DNA of 64,000 bases from JBJXHG01 sp046160865 (GTDB taxonomy: Bacteria > Planctomycetota > UBA1135 > GCA-002686595): the NCBI GenBank assembly GCA_046160865.1, contig JBJXHG010000190.1:4907-68906 (forward strand). Direction: 5' to 3'. The translations under genes and the position numbers were made by a program. The notes beneath the pieces were generated by a model. That model ran no database searches and was not told the origin of the DNA. It saw only the letters and a program-made list of their open reading frames with translations. This document shows positions 1 through 8,489 of the stretch, one piece after another. How positions within the stretch are numbered: position 1 is the stretch's first letter; the number at the start of each line of letters is the position of its first letter.

Positions 1-1599
1 GTACGCGCCGCGCGTGACGACACGCTCGCCGGCCGCGATGCCTTTGCGCACCTCGACGTGCTCGCCGTCCTTCACGCCGAGCTCGAGGTCGCGCTTCTGG
101 AAGAGCTCTCCTTCCAGCATCACGTACGCGGTTGGCAGCCCTTGGTCGATGACGATCGCCTCGATGGGAATCGAGACCGCGGCCTCGACTTGCGCGACGG
201 CGAGCGCGACCTCCGCCAGCATGCCGGCTTTGAGCGCGCCGCCCGGGTTCGCGACCTCGCAGCGCAGCAAGCCCGTTCGCGATTCGGGATCGAGCACCGG
301 CAAGAGCCGTAGCGCCGCGCGCTCGTGCGTGCCGTCGATCTCGATGCGTCGATCGGGGAGCGCAGCGAACGTCGCGACGGCTCTCGGCCTGTCGCCGACG
401 AGATGAAGGTCGAACTCCGACACGCGTGCCTCGATCCACACGCGCGACGTGTCGAGCACACGGAAGACGGTCTCGCCGGCTTCGACCGACTCGCCTTGGA
501 TCTTCATTGCCGCGACCACGGTTCCCGCGAGCGGGGATACGAGCGGCAGCTGGATCGTCGATGCGTCGCCGGTGCCAGACGCGGCGGCGCGTTGAGCGCG
601 GAGTCGATCCAGTGCAGCTTTCGTCGCGTTCGCGTTGTCGAGATCGGTCCGCGCGACGCGCAGATTCCGCTCCGAGAGGTCGAGCTCCTGCTGCGTGCTG
701 AGTTGGTGCTCGCGCAGCTTGGAGATCCGCTCGCGCTCCCGCTCGCTGTACTCGAGGCGTGCCCGTGCCTCGCCGAGCGCACGTTCGACGTCGAGTGTGC
801 GCACTTCGATCTCGAGCTCCAACGCGCGCAGCTGCGCGAAGTCGGACGCTCCGAGCGGGGGGGCGATGAAGCCCATGACCGCGCCGCGATCGACGCGGTC
901 TCCGGTCGCGGCGAGCGTGCCCGACGCTGGGCCGAGCAATTGACCTGCGAGCGACGGCGCGACGATCGCTTCGCAGCCTTCGGGTGTGCGGACGCTGGCC
1001 GGAGCAACGAGACGGCGCGTGAGTGCTCGCGGGCGCGCTTCTGCGAGCTGCAGCTTCAGTTTCCATTGCTGTTCCATCAGGAACGGCACCGCGTCGGACG
1101 GAGGTTCCGCCGCTGCAGCTTCGGCCGCGTGCTGAGCGGCGTGCTCGTCTGCGTGGACGAAGACGACGCCGAGCGTGAGCGTCTCCCGCACGTGCTCGCT
1201 CTCGATCGTGAGCGTCGCCGGCATGCCACCCATTTCCGCGAAGCTGCCGTGCGGGATGAACAGTCCGTCTCGCGCGGGAGCTTCCACGGTGAGCTTGGTC
1301 GGGCCGACCGTGAGCGTGACGCAACCCGATCGCACCGGCTCGCCGGTGTCGAGCACGCTCAAGTGCGCAAGGAACCGCGCGGACGTGCCTCGGACGAGCT
1401 GCGGGTACTCCATGAAGAGCAGCACGCGCTCGCCGAACACGGTCACAGCGACGGGTTCGAGCTCTTCGACTCCGTGGTCGTGGCCTTGCTCGTGTTCGTG
1501 TCCGTGGTCGGTGGCTTCGGACGCAGGTCGAGAGTCGCAGCTCGTGACGAATGGGATGCACGCGAGCGACGAAGCGATGGCAATTAGGGATCGTTTCAC
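1..1599 (-). CDS. RND efflux periplasmic adaptor, HlyD/CusB-like (3' end off window)
   Basis: Membrane-fusion subunit of a tripartite heavy-metal-type RND pump; it would link the inner-membrane pump to the outer-membrane factor encoded at 3410-4735. 533 residues are visible and the C-terminus lies beyond the left edge. The GTG start at 1599 is chosen because it opens with a signal peptide ending in a plausible lipobox (VTSC, Cys21). A His-rich stretch follows (residues 31-43, HGHEHEQGHDHG), as expected for metal-handling adaptors. A coiled-coil hairpin and lipoyl-like halves follow, and the visible end (GERVVTRGAY) is the typical adaptor C-terminal beta segment. The RND pump gene is probably just outside the window. 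Substrate is inferred only from the His-rich N-terminus. Confidence 0.85.
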   Translation of the reverse strand, partial: MKRSLIAIASSLACIPFVTSCDSRPASEATDHGHEHEQGHDHGVEELEPVAVTVFGERVLLFMEYPQLVRGTSARFLAHLSVLDTGEPVRSGCVTLTVGPTKLTVEAPARDGLFIPHGSFAEMGGMPATLTIESEHVRETLTLGVVFVHADEHAAQHAAEAAAAEPPSDAVPFLMEQQWKLKLQLAEARPRALTRRLVAPASVRTPEGCEAIVAPSLAGQLLGPASGTLAATGDRVDRGAVMGFIAPPLGASDFAQLRALELEIEVRTLDVERALGEARARLEYSERERERISKLREHQLSTQQELDLSERNLRVARTDLDNANATKAALDRLRAQRAAASGTGDASTIQLPLVSPLAGTVVAAMKIQGESVEAGETVFRVLDTSRVWIEARVSEFDLHLVGDRPRAVATFAALPDRRIEIDGTHERAALRLLPVLDPESRTGLLRCEVANPGGALKAGMLAEVALAVAQVEAAVSIPIEAIVIDQGLPTAYVMLEGELFQKRDLELGVKDGEHVEVRKGIAAGERVVTRGAY

Positions 1600-1836
1600 T
1601 GCAGGTCCGTGGAACGGGAGCGTCGGAAGAAGCGGGCGGAGTCGCGCGGCGTACTGCCGCGGTCTCCGAACGACGCCGTTCGCTGCGATGGCAGGCGCTC
1701 AGCGTTCAACGCGGTCTCGGGCGAGACCCCGCGCGGGCATGCGACGGCGAGTTCTGGAAGCTCGGACGTCGATGCGTCGACACGACGCACAGCCGCGCAC
1801 GCACCGCGCGCAGGAGCGCGGTGCCCGGAATCGCGT

Positions 1837-2259
1837 TCAGGCGATCGGAGGTGCGCGGGCGAGTGAAGGTCGCGGTGGCGCGACCTTCGGCACCGGTTCG
1901 GCCGCCCGAGACGCGACCGTCGGCGTCGCGAGCGGGGCATCGGCGATGGAGATCCCGACGTAGATGGGCACGAACACGGCCGCGGTGTCGAACTCGACGC
2001 GCGAGCTCGTGAACTCCGTCAGATGGTCGGCTGCACTGTGCGGCGCATGGTCGTCTTCGTGCGAGTCGTGTTCCGGCGCGTGGTCGTGCGCGCCGTGCTC
2101 GTGCGAGTGCTCGTGGTGCGAGTGCGGCGCGTGGTGCGTGACGTCGCCATGCGTTTCCGACGCCAGATGTGCCGGGACCCACAGAACACGAACGGCGAGC
2201 AGGATCGCGAGGAGTGCGAACGTGCAGCGCTGCATCGTCGGGGACCGGGAGAATCGCAT
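1837..2259 (-). CDS. Small His-rich secreted protein in metal-efflux locus
   Basis: About 140-residue protein with an N-terminal hydrophobic signal segment followed by a dense run of His, Asp and Glu (HHAPHSHHEHSHEHG and similar), then a Pro/Ala-rich tail. It lies between the DLH-like gene and the adaptor gene on the same strand, in a position reminiscent of CzcI-type periplasmic proteins of czc operons. Sequence similarity to CzcI cannot be judged here. A role in binding Zn, Cu, Co or Ni in the periplasm is inference. The start is uncertain: ATG at 2259 is used, ATG at 2235 would put the signal peptide right at the N-terminus, and neither has a clear ribosome-binding site. The 237 bases down to the adaptor gene show no further gene. 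Confidence 0.6.
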   Translation of the reverse strand: MRFSRSPTMQRCTFALLAILLAVRVLWVPAHLASETHGDVTHHAPHSHHEHSHEHGAHDHAPEHDSHEDDHAPHSAADHLTEFTSSRVEFDTAAVFVPIYVGISIADAPLATPTVASRAAEPVPKVAPPRPSLARAPPIA

Positions 2260-2355
2260 GGCGGGCACGGACTGTAGGCACCCGCGGGCTGCACGACAAG
2301 CGCAGCCGGCGTGCGAACCCGGCGCTGGAACGTGTCGCAGCACGCGCTGCGCGCG

Positions 2356-3150
2356 CTACTTCCCGCTCGCGAGCAGCCTCTTCCAGCGCGTCCACGCATC
2401 GGCGTACGCCTGCTTGTTCGCGTCCGAAGCATCGCTCGCTTCGCCCGCGCGCAGGAATCCGTGACCTGCGCCCGCGTAGATCGCGGGCTCGAACGTCTTG
2501 CTGGCCTTCTTCATCGCTTCCGCGGTCGCGGGCACGGCATCGGTGATGCGCGCGTCGTTCTCGCCGTAGAAGCCGAAGACCGGGCATTCGATCCGTGCGA
2601 GCGCGGCCGCGTCCGCGGGCGCGCCCCCGTAGAAAACGTACGCGGCTTTCAGTCCCTTGCGCCGTGTCGCGAAGTCGAACGACTTGGCGCCGCCCCAGCA
2701 GAATCCCGCGACGCTGACCGTTCCGTCGCACGCGGCGAGCTTCAGCGCGTGATCAGCGACGGCGCCAAGATCTGCGGCGACTGCGTCGGCGTCGAGCGCG
2801 TAGATCGCTTTGCGAGCGTCGTCACCGCTCGCGAAGCTCTGCGTATCGCCGCCGCTCTGGCCCTTGCCCGACAAGAGGTCCGGCGCGATCGCGACGTAGC
2901 CCGCTTCCGCGAGCTGATCGGCGACGGAACGCGCCCAGTCGTTCAAGCCGCGGTTCTCGTGGATCACGATCACCGCGTGCACGTTCTGCTTCACTTCTGG
3001 AAACGCGGCGAAGCAGCGCACCGTGCGCTCACCGTGCTTGACGTCGATCCACTCGTGATGGCGCGGCGACTTCTCGAGGCGCGCGAGCGCGGGATCGGCG
3101 GGTGCTTGTTGCGCGACGAGAGCGAGAGACACAGCGAGTGATCCGAGCAT
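2356..3150 (-). CDS. Secreted dienelactone hydrolase family protein
   Basis: 264-residue alpha/beta hydrolase of the dienelactone hydrolase family, here with an N-terminal signal peptide (MLGSLAVSLALVAQQAPA). The catalytic Cys-Asp-His triad is visible: Cys151 in GFCWGG, Asp199 in GENDAR and His230 in GAGHGF. HENRGL near residue 64 is the usual DLH oxyanion-side motif. ATG 3150 is preceded by GGAG at good spacing. It sits between an outer-membrane factor and a His-rich protein, so it is probably co-transcribed with a metal-efflux system. Why a hydrolase is there is not evident, and the substrate is unknown. Confidence 0.85.
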   Translation of the reverse strand: MLGSLAVSLALVAQQAPADPALARLEKSPRHHEWIDVKHGERTVRCFAAFPEVKQNVHAVIVIHENRGLNDWARSVADQLAEAGYVAIAPDLLSGKGQSGGDTQSFASGDDARKAIYALDADAVAADLGAVADHALKLAACDGTVSVAGFCWGGAKSFDFATRRKGLKAAYVFYGGAPADAAALARIECPVFGFYGENDARITDAVPATAEAMKKASKTFEPAIYAGAGHGFLRAGEASDASDANKQAYADAWTRWKRLLASGK

Positions 3151-3251
3151 GACGTGAGGCTCCGTGTGGGCTGGTAGCCTAGCGAGGAGCCCGGGCACGC
3201 GCTCGACGCCGGCGGTAGCGCACACACGCTCGCGCAGGCTCGAAACCTACC

Positions 3252-3408
3252 AGCCCGTGGCGAAAGTCATTCGGTCCGAAATCGGCGCGTTTGCGTCGGC
3301 GCTGCGTCGCCCGAACCTCGGCGAATCGCGAGGATTCGCCTGCGGTCGCGCTCCTTGCGCCGGCGCAAACGGGCCGATTTCAAACTCGAAGCACTTTCAC
3401 CACGGGCT
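3252..3408. repeat. 157-bp imperfect palindrome
   Basis: Arms 3252-3303 and 3357-3408 are inverted copies of each other: AGCCCGTGG.GAAAGT at the ends, then GAAATCGG..CGTTTGCG..CGGCGC further in. The centre contains a second small hairpin (GGCGAATC/GATTCGCC). It starts one base past the stop codon of the outer-membrane factor gene, so it may end that transcript. The length and architecture resemble the 181-bp element family seen elsewhere in the window, but the arm sequence differs. No second copy was seen. Confidence 0.7.
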
Positions 3409-3409
3409 G

Positions 3410-4735
3410 CTACGTCTCGAAGTCCCAACCGCCCGCCAGCCCCTTGTAGAGCGCGACGGCGCGGATCGACAGCGCGGCTTCGCTCGCGGCGAGCGCACAC
3501 TGCGCTTCGTACAGGTCGCGCTCGGCCGCGAGCACCTCCAGGAAGTCCGTGAGTCCTCGGCTGTAGAGATCGCCGGCGAGCTCGACCGACGCGCCGCTCG
3601 CGACGACGGCCTCCGCGAGCGACTTCCGCCGCTCCCATTCGCGCGCGTACGCGTGCAGCGCGTGCTCGACTTCTTCGAGCGCGAGCAGGAACGTGCGCTC
3701 GTAGCCGATGAGCGCCTGTTCTGCTTGCGCACCCGCGACTTCGATGTTGGCGCGGCGGCGGCCGCCGTCGAACAGCGACCACTGCGAGTCGAAGCCCGCG
3801 CTCCACAGGCGGCTCGAGGACGCGCTGAGATCGGACAGGTCGACGCTCTCCGCGCCGAGCAGTGCGAACTTCGGATAGAGATCCGCCGTCGCGACGCCGA
3901 CGCGGGCGGTCGCGGATGCGAGCTTGCGTTCCGCGCGGCGGACGTCCGGCCGCCGCGCGAGCAAATCGGACGGCAGGCCCGCTGCGATGCGCGCAGGCGG
4001 CGACGGAATGGCGCTCTCCGTCGCGAGCTCCGCCGCGAGTGCCTCCGGCTCCTCGCCGAGCAGCAGGCCGAGCCGGTGCACCGCCGCGCGGGCGGCACGC
4101 TGCGCTTGCGGTAGCAGCACTTCGGTCGTGGCGAGCTGTGCTTCCGCTTGCGCAACGTCGAGGGTCGTGGCCAGGCCGGCGTTCGAGCGCGTGCGCGTCA
4201 GCGCGAGCGTCGAGCGGGCGGCTGCGATGTGCTTCGTCTGCAGCGCGACGAGACGCTGCTGTCCGCGGAGGTCGATGTACGTGCGCGCGACTTCGCCGAG
4301 CAGAGTCACGAGCACGTCGCGGCGCTCCTCGATCACCATGTCGAGCTCGGCGCCCTCCGCTTCGACCGCACGGCGCTGGCCGCCGTAGACGTCGAGCTCC
4401 CACACTGCGTCGAAGCCGGTGCGGTGCAGCTCGTGTGACGAGCCGTCGGCGGGGAGCGTGCCGCTCTCGCTCTCGGCGCGTCGCGCGTCGCGCACGCGTG
4501 CCGCGGCAATGCGCACGTCGTAGTTGGAATCCGTCGCGCGCTCGATCAACCGATCGAGCAGCGGATCACCGAAGCTCTGCCACCAGTGCGCGAGATCGTC
4601 CGCGCTCGCGTCGACGCGAGCGCCGTCGAGAGCGCTCCAGGCGTTGCGCGCTGAAAGTTGCGGCTTCTGGTAGTCCGGGCGGACCGCGCAAGCGGCGGCG
4701 AGGACGACGAGGCTTCCGATCACGTACTTCTGCAT
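3410..4735 (-). CDS. Outer-membrane factor lipoprotein, NodT/OprM-type (RND efflux)
   Basis: 441-residue TolC-family lipoprotein forming the outer-membrane channel of an RND pump. It has a lipobox LAAAC (Cys16) after a short hydrophobic leader, then DYQKP and HWWQSFGDPLLDRLI, typical of the NodT/OprM N-terminus. Two repeats of long helices and beta strands follow (RTRSNAGLATTLDVAQAEAQ in the first half, FDSQWSLFDGGRRRANI in the second). ATG 4735 is preceded by GGAG. The first-repeat extracellular loop is short (TLPADGSS). It opens the minus-strand efflux locus continuing through 3150, 2259 and 1599. An open frame continues upstream of the lipobox but has no signal and is not coding. Confidence 0.9.
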   Translation of the reverse strand: MQKYVIGSLVVLAAACAVRPDYQKPQLSARNAWSALDGARVDASADDLAHWWQSFGDPLLDRLIERATDSNYDVRIAAARVRDARRAESESGTLPADGSSHELHRTGFDAVWELDVYGGQRRAVEAEGAELDMVIEERRDVLVTLLGEVARTYIDLRGQQRLVALQTKHIAAARSTLALTRTRSNAGLATTLDVAQAEAQLATTEVLLPQAQRAARAAVHRLGLLLGEEPEALAAELATESAIPSPPARIAAGLPSDLLARRPDVRRAERKLASATARVGVATADLYPKFALLGAESVDLSDLSASSSRLWSAGFDSQWSLFDGGRRRANIEVAGAQAEQALIGYERTFLLALEEVEHALHAYAREWERRKSLAEAVVASGASVELAGDLYSRGLTDFLEVLAAERDLYEAQCALAASEAALSIRAVALYKGLAGGWDFET

Positions 4736-4845
4736 GGCTCTGACTCCGATGTCCTGCGTGGCGAGGCTTCCGAGCGCGGCTCGGCGTTCCGGTGCGATTT
4801 CTCGACGCGCTCCGCTCCCCATGTCCGGCGCGGGGTTGCGCCGCG

Positions 4846-5026
4846 CGAGCCTGCATTTCTCACCACGTCCGTCGCGAGGGCGCGACAGCTCGCTTCGGAA
4901 AAGGCGTTGCATCGGAATCGACCGGAGCTCTCCTGTTCGGTCAGCGAGGATCGATTCCGATCCAACAACGCGGGCGGAAGCGAGTTGACGCGAACGCAGC
5001 CGGACGTGGGGAGAAATGCGGGCTAG
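4846..5026 (+). repeat. 181-bp palindromic element, copy A
   Basis: One of four related intergenic elements in the window. The terminal inverted repeat is about 25 bp: the left end reads GCATTTCTCACCACGTCC and the right end GGGAGAAATGCGGGCTAG. An inner inverted repeat TCGGAATCGA/TCGATTCCGA lies around the middle. No protein is encoded. In this copy the dyad extends into the flanks (GGTTGCGCC on the left, GGCGCAAC on the right), making a palindrome of about 250 bp. The rest of the 4736-5182 gap holds only the promoter of the next gene. Confidence 0.85.
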
Positions 5027-5148
5027 TTGGCGCAACGTCGCGACGGACGGGGTGAGAGGTGCCGGCGCGGCGGACCCGGCCTTCGATGCCGCGCGCGCGC
5101 GGAGCGGAGAGCGCGGGACGCCAGTTGGAAGCGGTCGTCGGCGCCGCC

Positions 5149-5176
5149 TTGAGCGCGGAGGCAGGCTCACTACACT
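5149..5176 (+). promoter_or_regulatory. Promoter for 5183 gene, probably leaderless
   Basis: TTGAGC at 5149-5154, a 16-bp spacer, then TACACT at 5171-5176. The expected transcription start, about 7 bases past the -10, coincides with the GTG start at 5183, implying a leaderless or nearly leaderless mRNA. Confidence 0.45.
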
Positions 5177-5182
5177 CCGCGC

Positions 5183-6367
5183 GTGCGAAGCCGTTCCACT
5201 CGGCGCTTCTCGAGCGCGCTCGCCTTGCTCGTGTCCCTTGCGATCGGCGGCGCGTGCCGCTCGGTCGATCCGAAGGTCTGGAACCTGGAGCAGCTCCACG
5301 ACGAAAGCGGACGCCACCGTTACACCGGCGCGCTCGAAGGCGACTTCGAGTACTTCCTGCGCCACGAGTTCACGCGCCTCTTTTCCGGCGTCGGCTTCTC
5401 GACGTCCTTCGCGCAGAAGTCGGCGAGCGAGATCGAGGACCCGTCGACCGAGTGCTTGGACGTGCTGCTCGAGCTCGAGGACTTGGTCTCGTCCGATCCG
5501 CGCACGTTCGCGTTGCAGGTCGTGTGGTTCGCGCGCCTCTGCGTCGAAGATCCCGCGCGCCTCTCGCGCGAACGCTCCGTCTATGCGCTCGGCCGCCTCG
5601 GGCGCGCCCTCGAGGTCGGAATGCCGGTCAAGGTGCCCGCGAATCCGCCGGCCGCCGGCGCGCCGGCGGGCGGCGCGGCGCTCTCGAGCCTGGTCGCGGC
5701 CGCCAAGCCGTGGACGGACGGCAGCGCGACGAAAGGCGCGAGCGAGCTCGACCTCGCCGCCGCGGCGCAGGTCGTGCAAGGACTCGTGCTCGACCTCGAC
5801 GGCGCACGGCGCGCACTCGACGTCGTCGCCGAGCTCTTCGACAAGCTCCCGAGCCGTGCGACGGAGCCGATCGTCGAGCTCGCGCGAGATCTCGAGCGGC
5901 GCTGCGTCCGTGAAGCGCTCGCGGCGGCGTTGATCGACAAGGATCCGTGGGTGCGCGCGGCGGCGGTCGAGGGCGCGGTCGAGTGCGGCGGGCCGCGCGT
6001 GCTCGACTCGATCCTCGCGCAGATCGAGCGCGACGTGAACGTCGAGCCCGCACCCGAGGTGCTCATTCGCGTGATGCGCGTCGTGCGCACGCGCGGCCTT
6101 GGACCGGATGAAGGGGACGTGCGGCGCGAGCGTTGGACGCGCTCGATCTACCGATTGATGAATCTGCACCCGGATCCCGCGGTGCGCATCGCGGCGATGG
6201 AGGCGCTCGGCAAGGTCGCGGGCGCGGGCTTCGCGAGCTTGCGCGAGGAGGATTGGCAAGCCTGGTGGCAGACGCGCCCGTCGTCCCATTCGACGCCCGA
6301 GTCCGGCACGTCGACGCCGGGAGCGTCGACGCCGGGCGCGAGCACGCGGAGCGGCGCAGCGCCGTGA
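5183..6367 (+). CDS. HEAT-repeat-like lipoprotein, unknown function
   Basis: 394-residue exported protein. GTG 5183 gives a signal peptide with a lipobox (GGAC, Cys25). The body is helical, with HEAT/armadillo-like units in the second half (DKDPWVRAAAVEGAVECGG, HPDPAVRIAAMEALGKVAG), and the C-terminus is a low-complexity Ser/Thr/Gly/Pro tail. It overlaps the next gene by four bases (GTGA), so the two are probably co-translated. No enzymatic motif is visible; a scaffold or regulatory role in the envelope is only a guess. The reverse strand is also open over much of this region but shows no protein-like sequence. Confidence 0.8.
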   Translation: MRSRSTRRFSSALALLVSLAIGGACRSVDPKVWNLEQLHDESGRHRYTGALEGDFEYFLRHEFTRLFSGVGFSTSFAQKSASEIEDPSTECLDVLLELEDLVSSDPRTFALQVVWFARLCVEDPARLSRERSVYALGRLGRALEVGMPVKVPANPPAAGAPAGGAALSSLVAAAKPWTDGSATKGASELDLAAAAQVVQGLVLDLDGARRALDVVAELFDKLPSRATEPIVELARDLERRCVREALAAALIDKDPWVRAAAVEGAVECGGPRVLDSILAQIERDVNVEPAPEVLIRVMRVVRTRGLGPDEGDVRRERWTRSIYRLMNLHPDPAVRIAAMEALGKVAGAGFASLREEDWQAWWQTRPSSHSTPESGTSTPGASTPGASTRSGAAP

Positions 6368-7572
6368 AGTCGAGCTCGAAGCTGCGCGCGGTGCTCGCGC
6401 GCTTGCGGCCGCTGTTCGCGATCGTGCTGCTCGCGATCGTGGCGTACAACGTGCCATGGCGTGATCGTTTGGTGTGGCGCGCCGGAGGCGAGCGAGCAGT
6501 CGGCGCCGAAGTCGCGGGCGAGATCGTGGGGGATTGGCGCGGCGACGCGGTCGCGTTCCGCCTCGCGCCCGGATTCGTCATCCCCGCGGAGTGGCCGGCG
6601 GAATCGGCCTCGGCGCTCGCGCGCGGCGAAGCGCTGTCCGTCACGCGCGCGGGCGCAGCGAGTGGCTTCGAGTGGCGGCCCGGCATGCTGCGCGTGTTTC
6701 GCGAGCTCGATCCGCGCGGGCTCGTCGTCGCGGCCGCGCTGATCCTCTGCGGGGTGTTCGTCAGCATCACGCGCTGGTGGCGCCTGTTGCACGTGGCCGG
6801 CTGTGACGCGCGCTGGACGACGGCCGCGCGCCTCTCGTTCCTCGGGCTCTTCTTCAACCTCGTCGTGCCGGGCCTCACCGGCGGCGACGTGATCAAGGCC
6901 GTGCTCGTCGTGCGCGAGAACCCGTTGCGGCGCGCCGATGCGCTCGTGTCGGTGATCGTCGATCGCGTGCTCGGGCTGATCGTGTTGATGGGCCTCGCGA
7001 CGACGGTCGTGCTGTCGTCGGGCGAGCGCTTTGGCGACCTGCGTTTCGCGGTCTCGTGCGCGTTCGCGGCGATGGTGGTCGGTCCGTGGACCGTGCTGCA
7101 TCCGTGGCCGCGGCGCGTGCTGCGCATCGAGCGCTGGATCGACCGCTTGCCGATGGCGGAGAAAGTGAAGAGCCTCGACCGCGCGCTGCGCATCTACGCG
7201 CAGCATCCGTGGGAGATGTTGGGCGCGACGATCCTGTCCGCGTTCAATCACTTGTCCGTCGCGGCGGCGGTGATGGCGCTCGGCCATGCCTTCGGCGACA
7301 CGCTCGACTTCTTCGACTACCTCGGCGTGTCGTCGATCGCGAACGCGGTGAGCAGTGTCCCCATCGCACCCGGCGGGTGGGGCGTCGGCGAAGCGGCCTT
7401 CGGCTCGATCTTCCACGTGCTCGGCGCGGCGGCGACGCTCGGTGTCGCCGTGAGCGTCACGTACCGCTTGATGATGATGGGCATCGGACTGCTCGGCGGC
7501 ATCTTCTTGCTGTTGCCGAGCGGTGCGTCCGTGCGGCGCGACCTTGCGGAGAGCGAGGTCGAGGGCGTCTAA
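6364..7572 (+). CDS. LPG-synthase-like integral membrane protein (YbhN/UPF0104 family)
   Basis: 402-residue polytopic membrane protein related to the transmembrane domain of lysylphosphatidylglycerol synthases/flippases. Family features include SFLGLFFNLVVPGLTGGDVIKA, ADALVSVIVDRVLGLIVL and SSVPIAPGGWGVGEAAF. About eight hydrophobic segments are visible. The N-terminal region carries an extra stretch of about 85 residues, predicted periplasmic, between the first and second segments. The start GTG 6364 overlaps the previous stop (GTGA). There is no soluble aminoacyl-transferase domain, so it is a flippase- or transporter-like member rather than a complete MprF. Confidence 0.85.
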   Translation: MKSSSKLRAVLARLRPLFAIVLLAIVAYNVPWRDRLVWRAGGERAVGAEVAGEIVGDWRGDAVAFRLAPGFVIPAEWPAESASALARGEALSVTRAGAASGFEWRPGMLRVFRELDPRGLVVAAALILCGVFVSITRWWRLLHVAGCDARWTTAARLSFLGLFFNLVVPGLTGGDVIKAVLVVRENPLRRADALVSVIVDRVLGLIVLMGLATTVVLSSGERFGDLRFAVSCAFAAMVVGPWTVLHPWPRRVLRIERWIDRLPMAEKVKSLDRALRIYAQHPWEMLGATILSAFNHLSVAAAVMALGHAFGDTLDFFDYLGVSSIANAVSSVPIAPGGWGVGEAAFGSIFHVLGAAATLGVAVSVTYRLMMMGIGLLGGIFLLLPSGASVRRDLAESEVEGV

Positions 7573-7589
7573 TCGCCGGTCGACTCCAC

Positions 7590-8489
7590 ATGTCACTCCT
7601 CGTCATCGGAACGCTGGCGTACGACACGATCGAGACCGTGAACGGGCGCGCGGACGGCGTGCTGGGCGGCTCGGCGACCTATTTCTCGATCGCCGCGAGC
7701 TATTTCGCGCCCGTGCGACTCGTCGGTGTCGTGGGCACCGACTTCGCCGCGCGCGACCGCGAGCTCCTGCGCGCGCGCGGGATCGACGTCAGCGGTATCG
7801 AGACCGCGGAGGGCAAGAGCTTCCGCTGGACCGGCCGCTACGAGCCCGACTGGAACACGCGCACGACGCTCGACACGCAGCTCAACGTATTCGAGCGCTT
7901 CGATCCGAAGATCCCGCCTGCTCATCGCGCGTCGCCGTTCGTGTTCCTCGCGAACGGCGCGCCGAGCATCCAAGCGCGTGCGCTCGACCAGATGACCGCG
8001 CCCAAGTTCACGATGCTCGACACGATGAACTTGTGGATCGCGACGGCGAAGCACGAGCTCCTCGCGCTGCTCAAGCGCGTCGACGCCGTCGTCGTGAACG
8101 ACGAGGAAGCCCGCATGCTGACCGGCGAGAAGAGCTTGATCCGCGCCGCGCTGCGCGTGCTCGATCTCGGTCCGCGTTATGTCCTGCTCAAGAAGGGCGA
8201 GCACGGCGCGTTCTTGATGGGCCGCGACGTGCACTTCTCGCTGCCCGCGTACCCGGTGGAAGACGTCGTCGATCCGACCGGCGCCGGCGACTCGTTCGCG
8301 GGCGGATTCATGGGCTACCTGGCCGAGCAGGCCGATACCGTGCCCGCGTCGCTGCGCCGCGCGATGCTGTACGGCACCGTGACGGCGTCGATGTGCGTGC
8401 AAGGCTTCAGCGTGGACGCGCTGAAGGAGCGCACGCGGCAAGAGATCGACGCGCGCTACCGCGAGCTGCTGAACATCGTCACGGTGTGA
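7590..8489 (+). CDS. PfkB-family carbohydrate kinase
   Basis: 299-residue cytosolic kinase of the ribokinase/PfkB family. The N-terminal GG-type motif is GVLGGSATYFSIAAS. The C-terminal signature DPTGAGDSFAGGF carries the catalytic base Asp234. It is highly charged in the middle with a conserved NDEEARML stretch (NxxE magnesium/phosphate motif). The substrate cannot be assigned; similar proteins are often annotated as sugar or nucleoside kinases. It is followed with GTGA overlap by the 2',3'-cyclic phosphodiesterase gene. Confidence 0.88.
   Translation: MSLLVIGTLAYDTIETVNGRADGVLGGSATYFSIAASYFAPVRLVGVVGTDFAARDRELLRARGIDVSGIETAEGKSFRWTGRYEPDWNTRTTLDTQLNVFERFDPKIPPAHRASPFVFLANGAPSIQARALDQMTAPKFTMLDTMNLWIATAKHELLALLKRVDAVVVNDEEARMLTGEKSLIRAALRVLDLGPRYVLLKKGEHGAFLMGRDVHFSLPAYPVEDVVDPTGAGDSFAGGFMGYLAEQADTVPASLRRAMLYGTVTASMCVQGFSVDALKERTRQEIDARYRELLNIVTV

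Noticed and set aside
325..1587. 420-codon plus-strand open frame at the left edge
   Set aside because: It is the shadow of the RND adaptor gene on the minus strand, which shows the real protein motifs through to the window edge.
3410..6457. A 1015-codon minus-strand open frame spanning the efflux factor and the 5183 HEAT gene region
   Set aside because: Only the part from ATG 4735 on has a signal peptide and protein-like sequence; the upstream part is Arg-rich antisense of real plus-strand genes.
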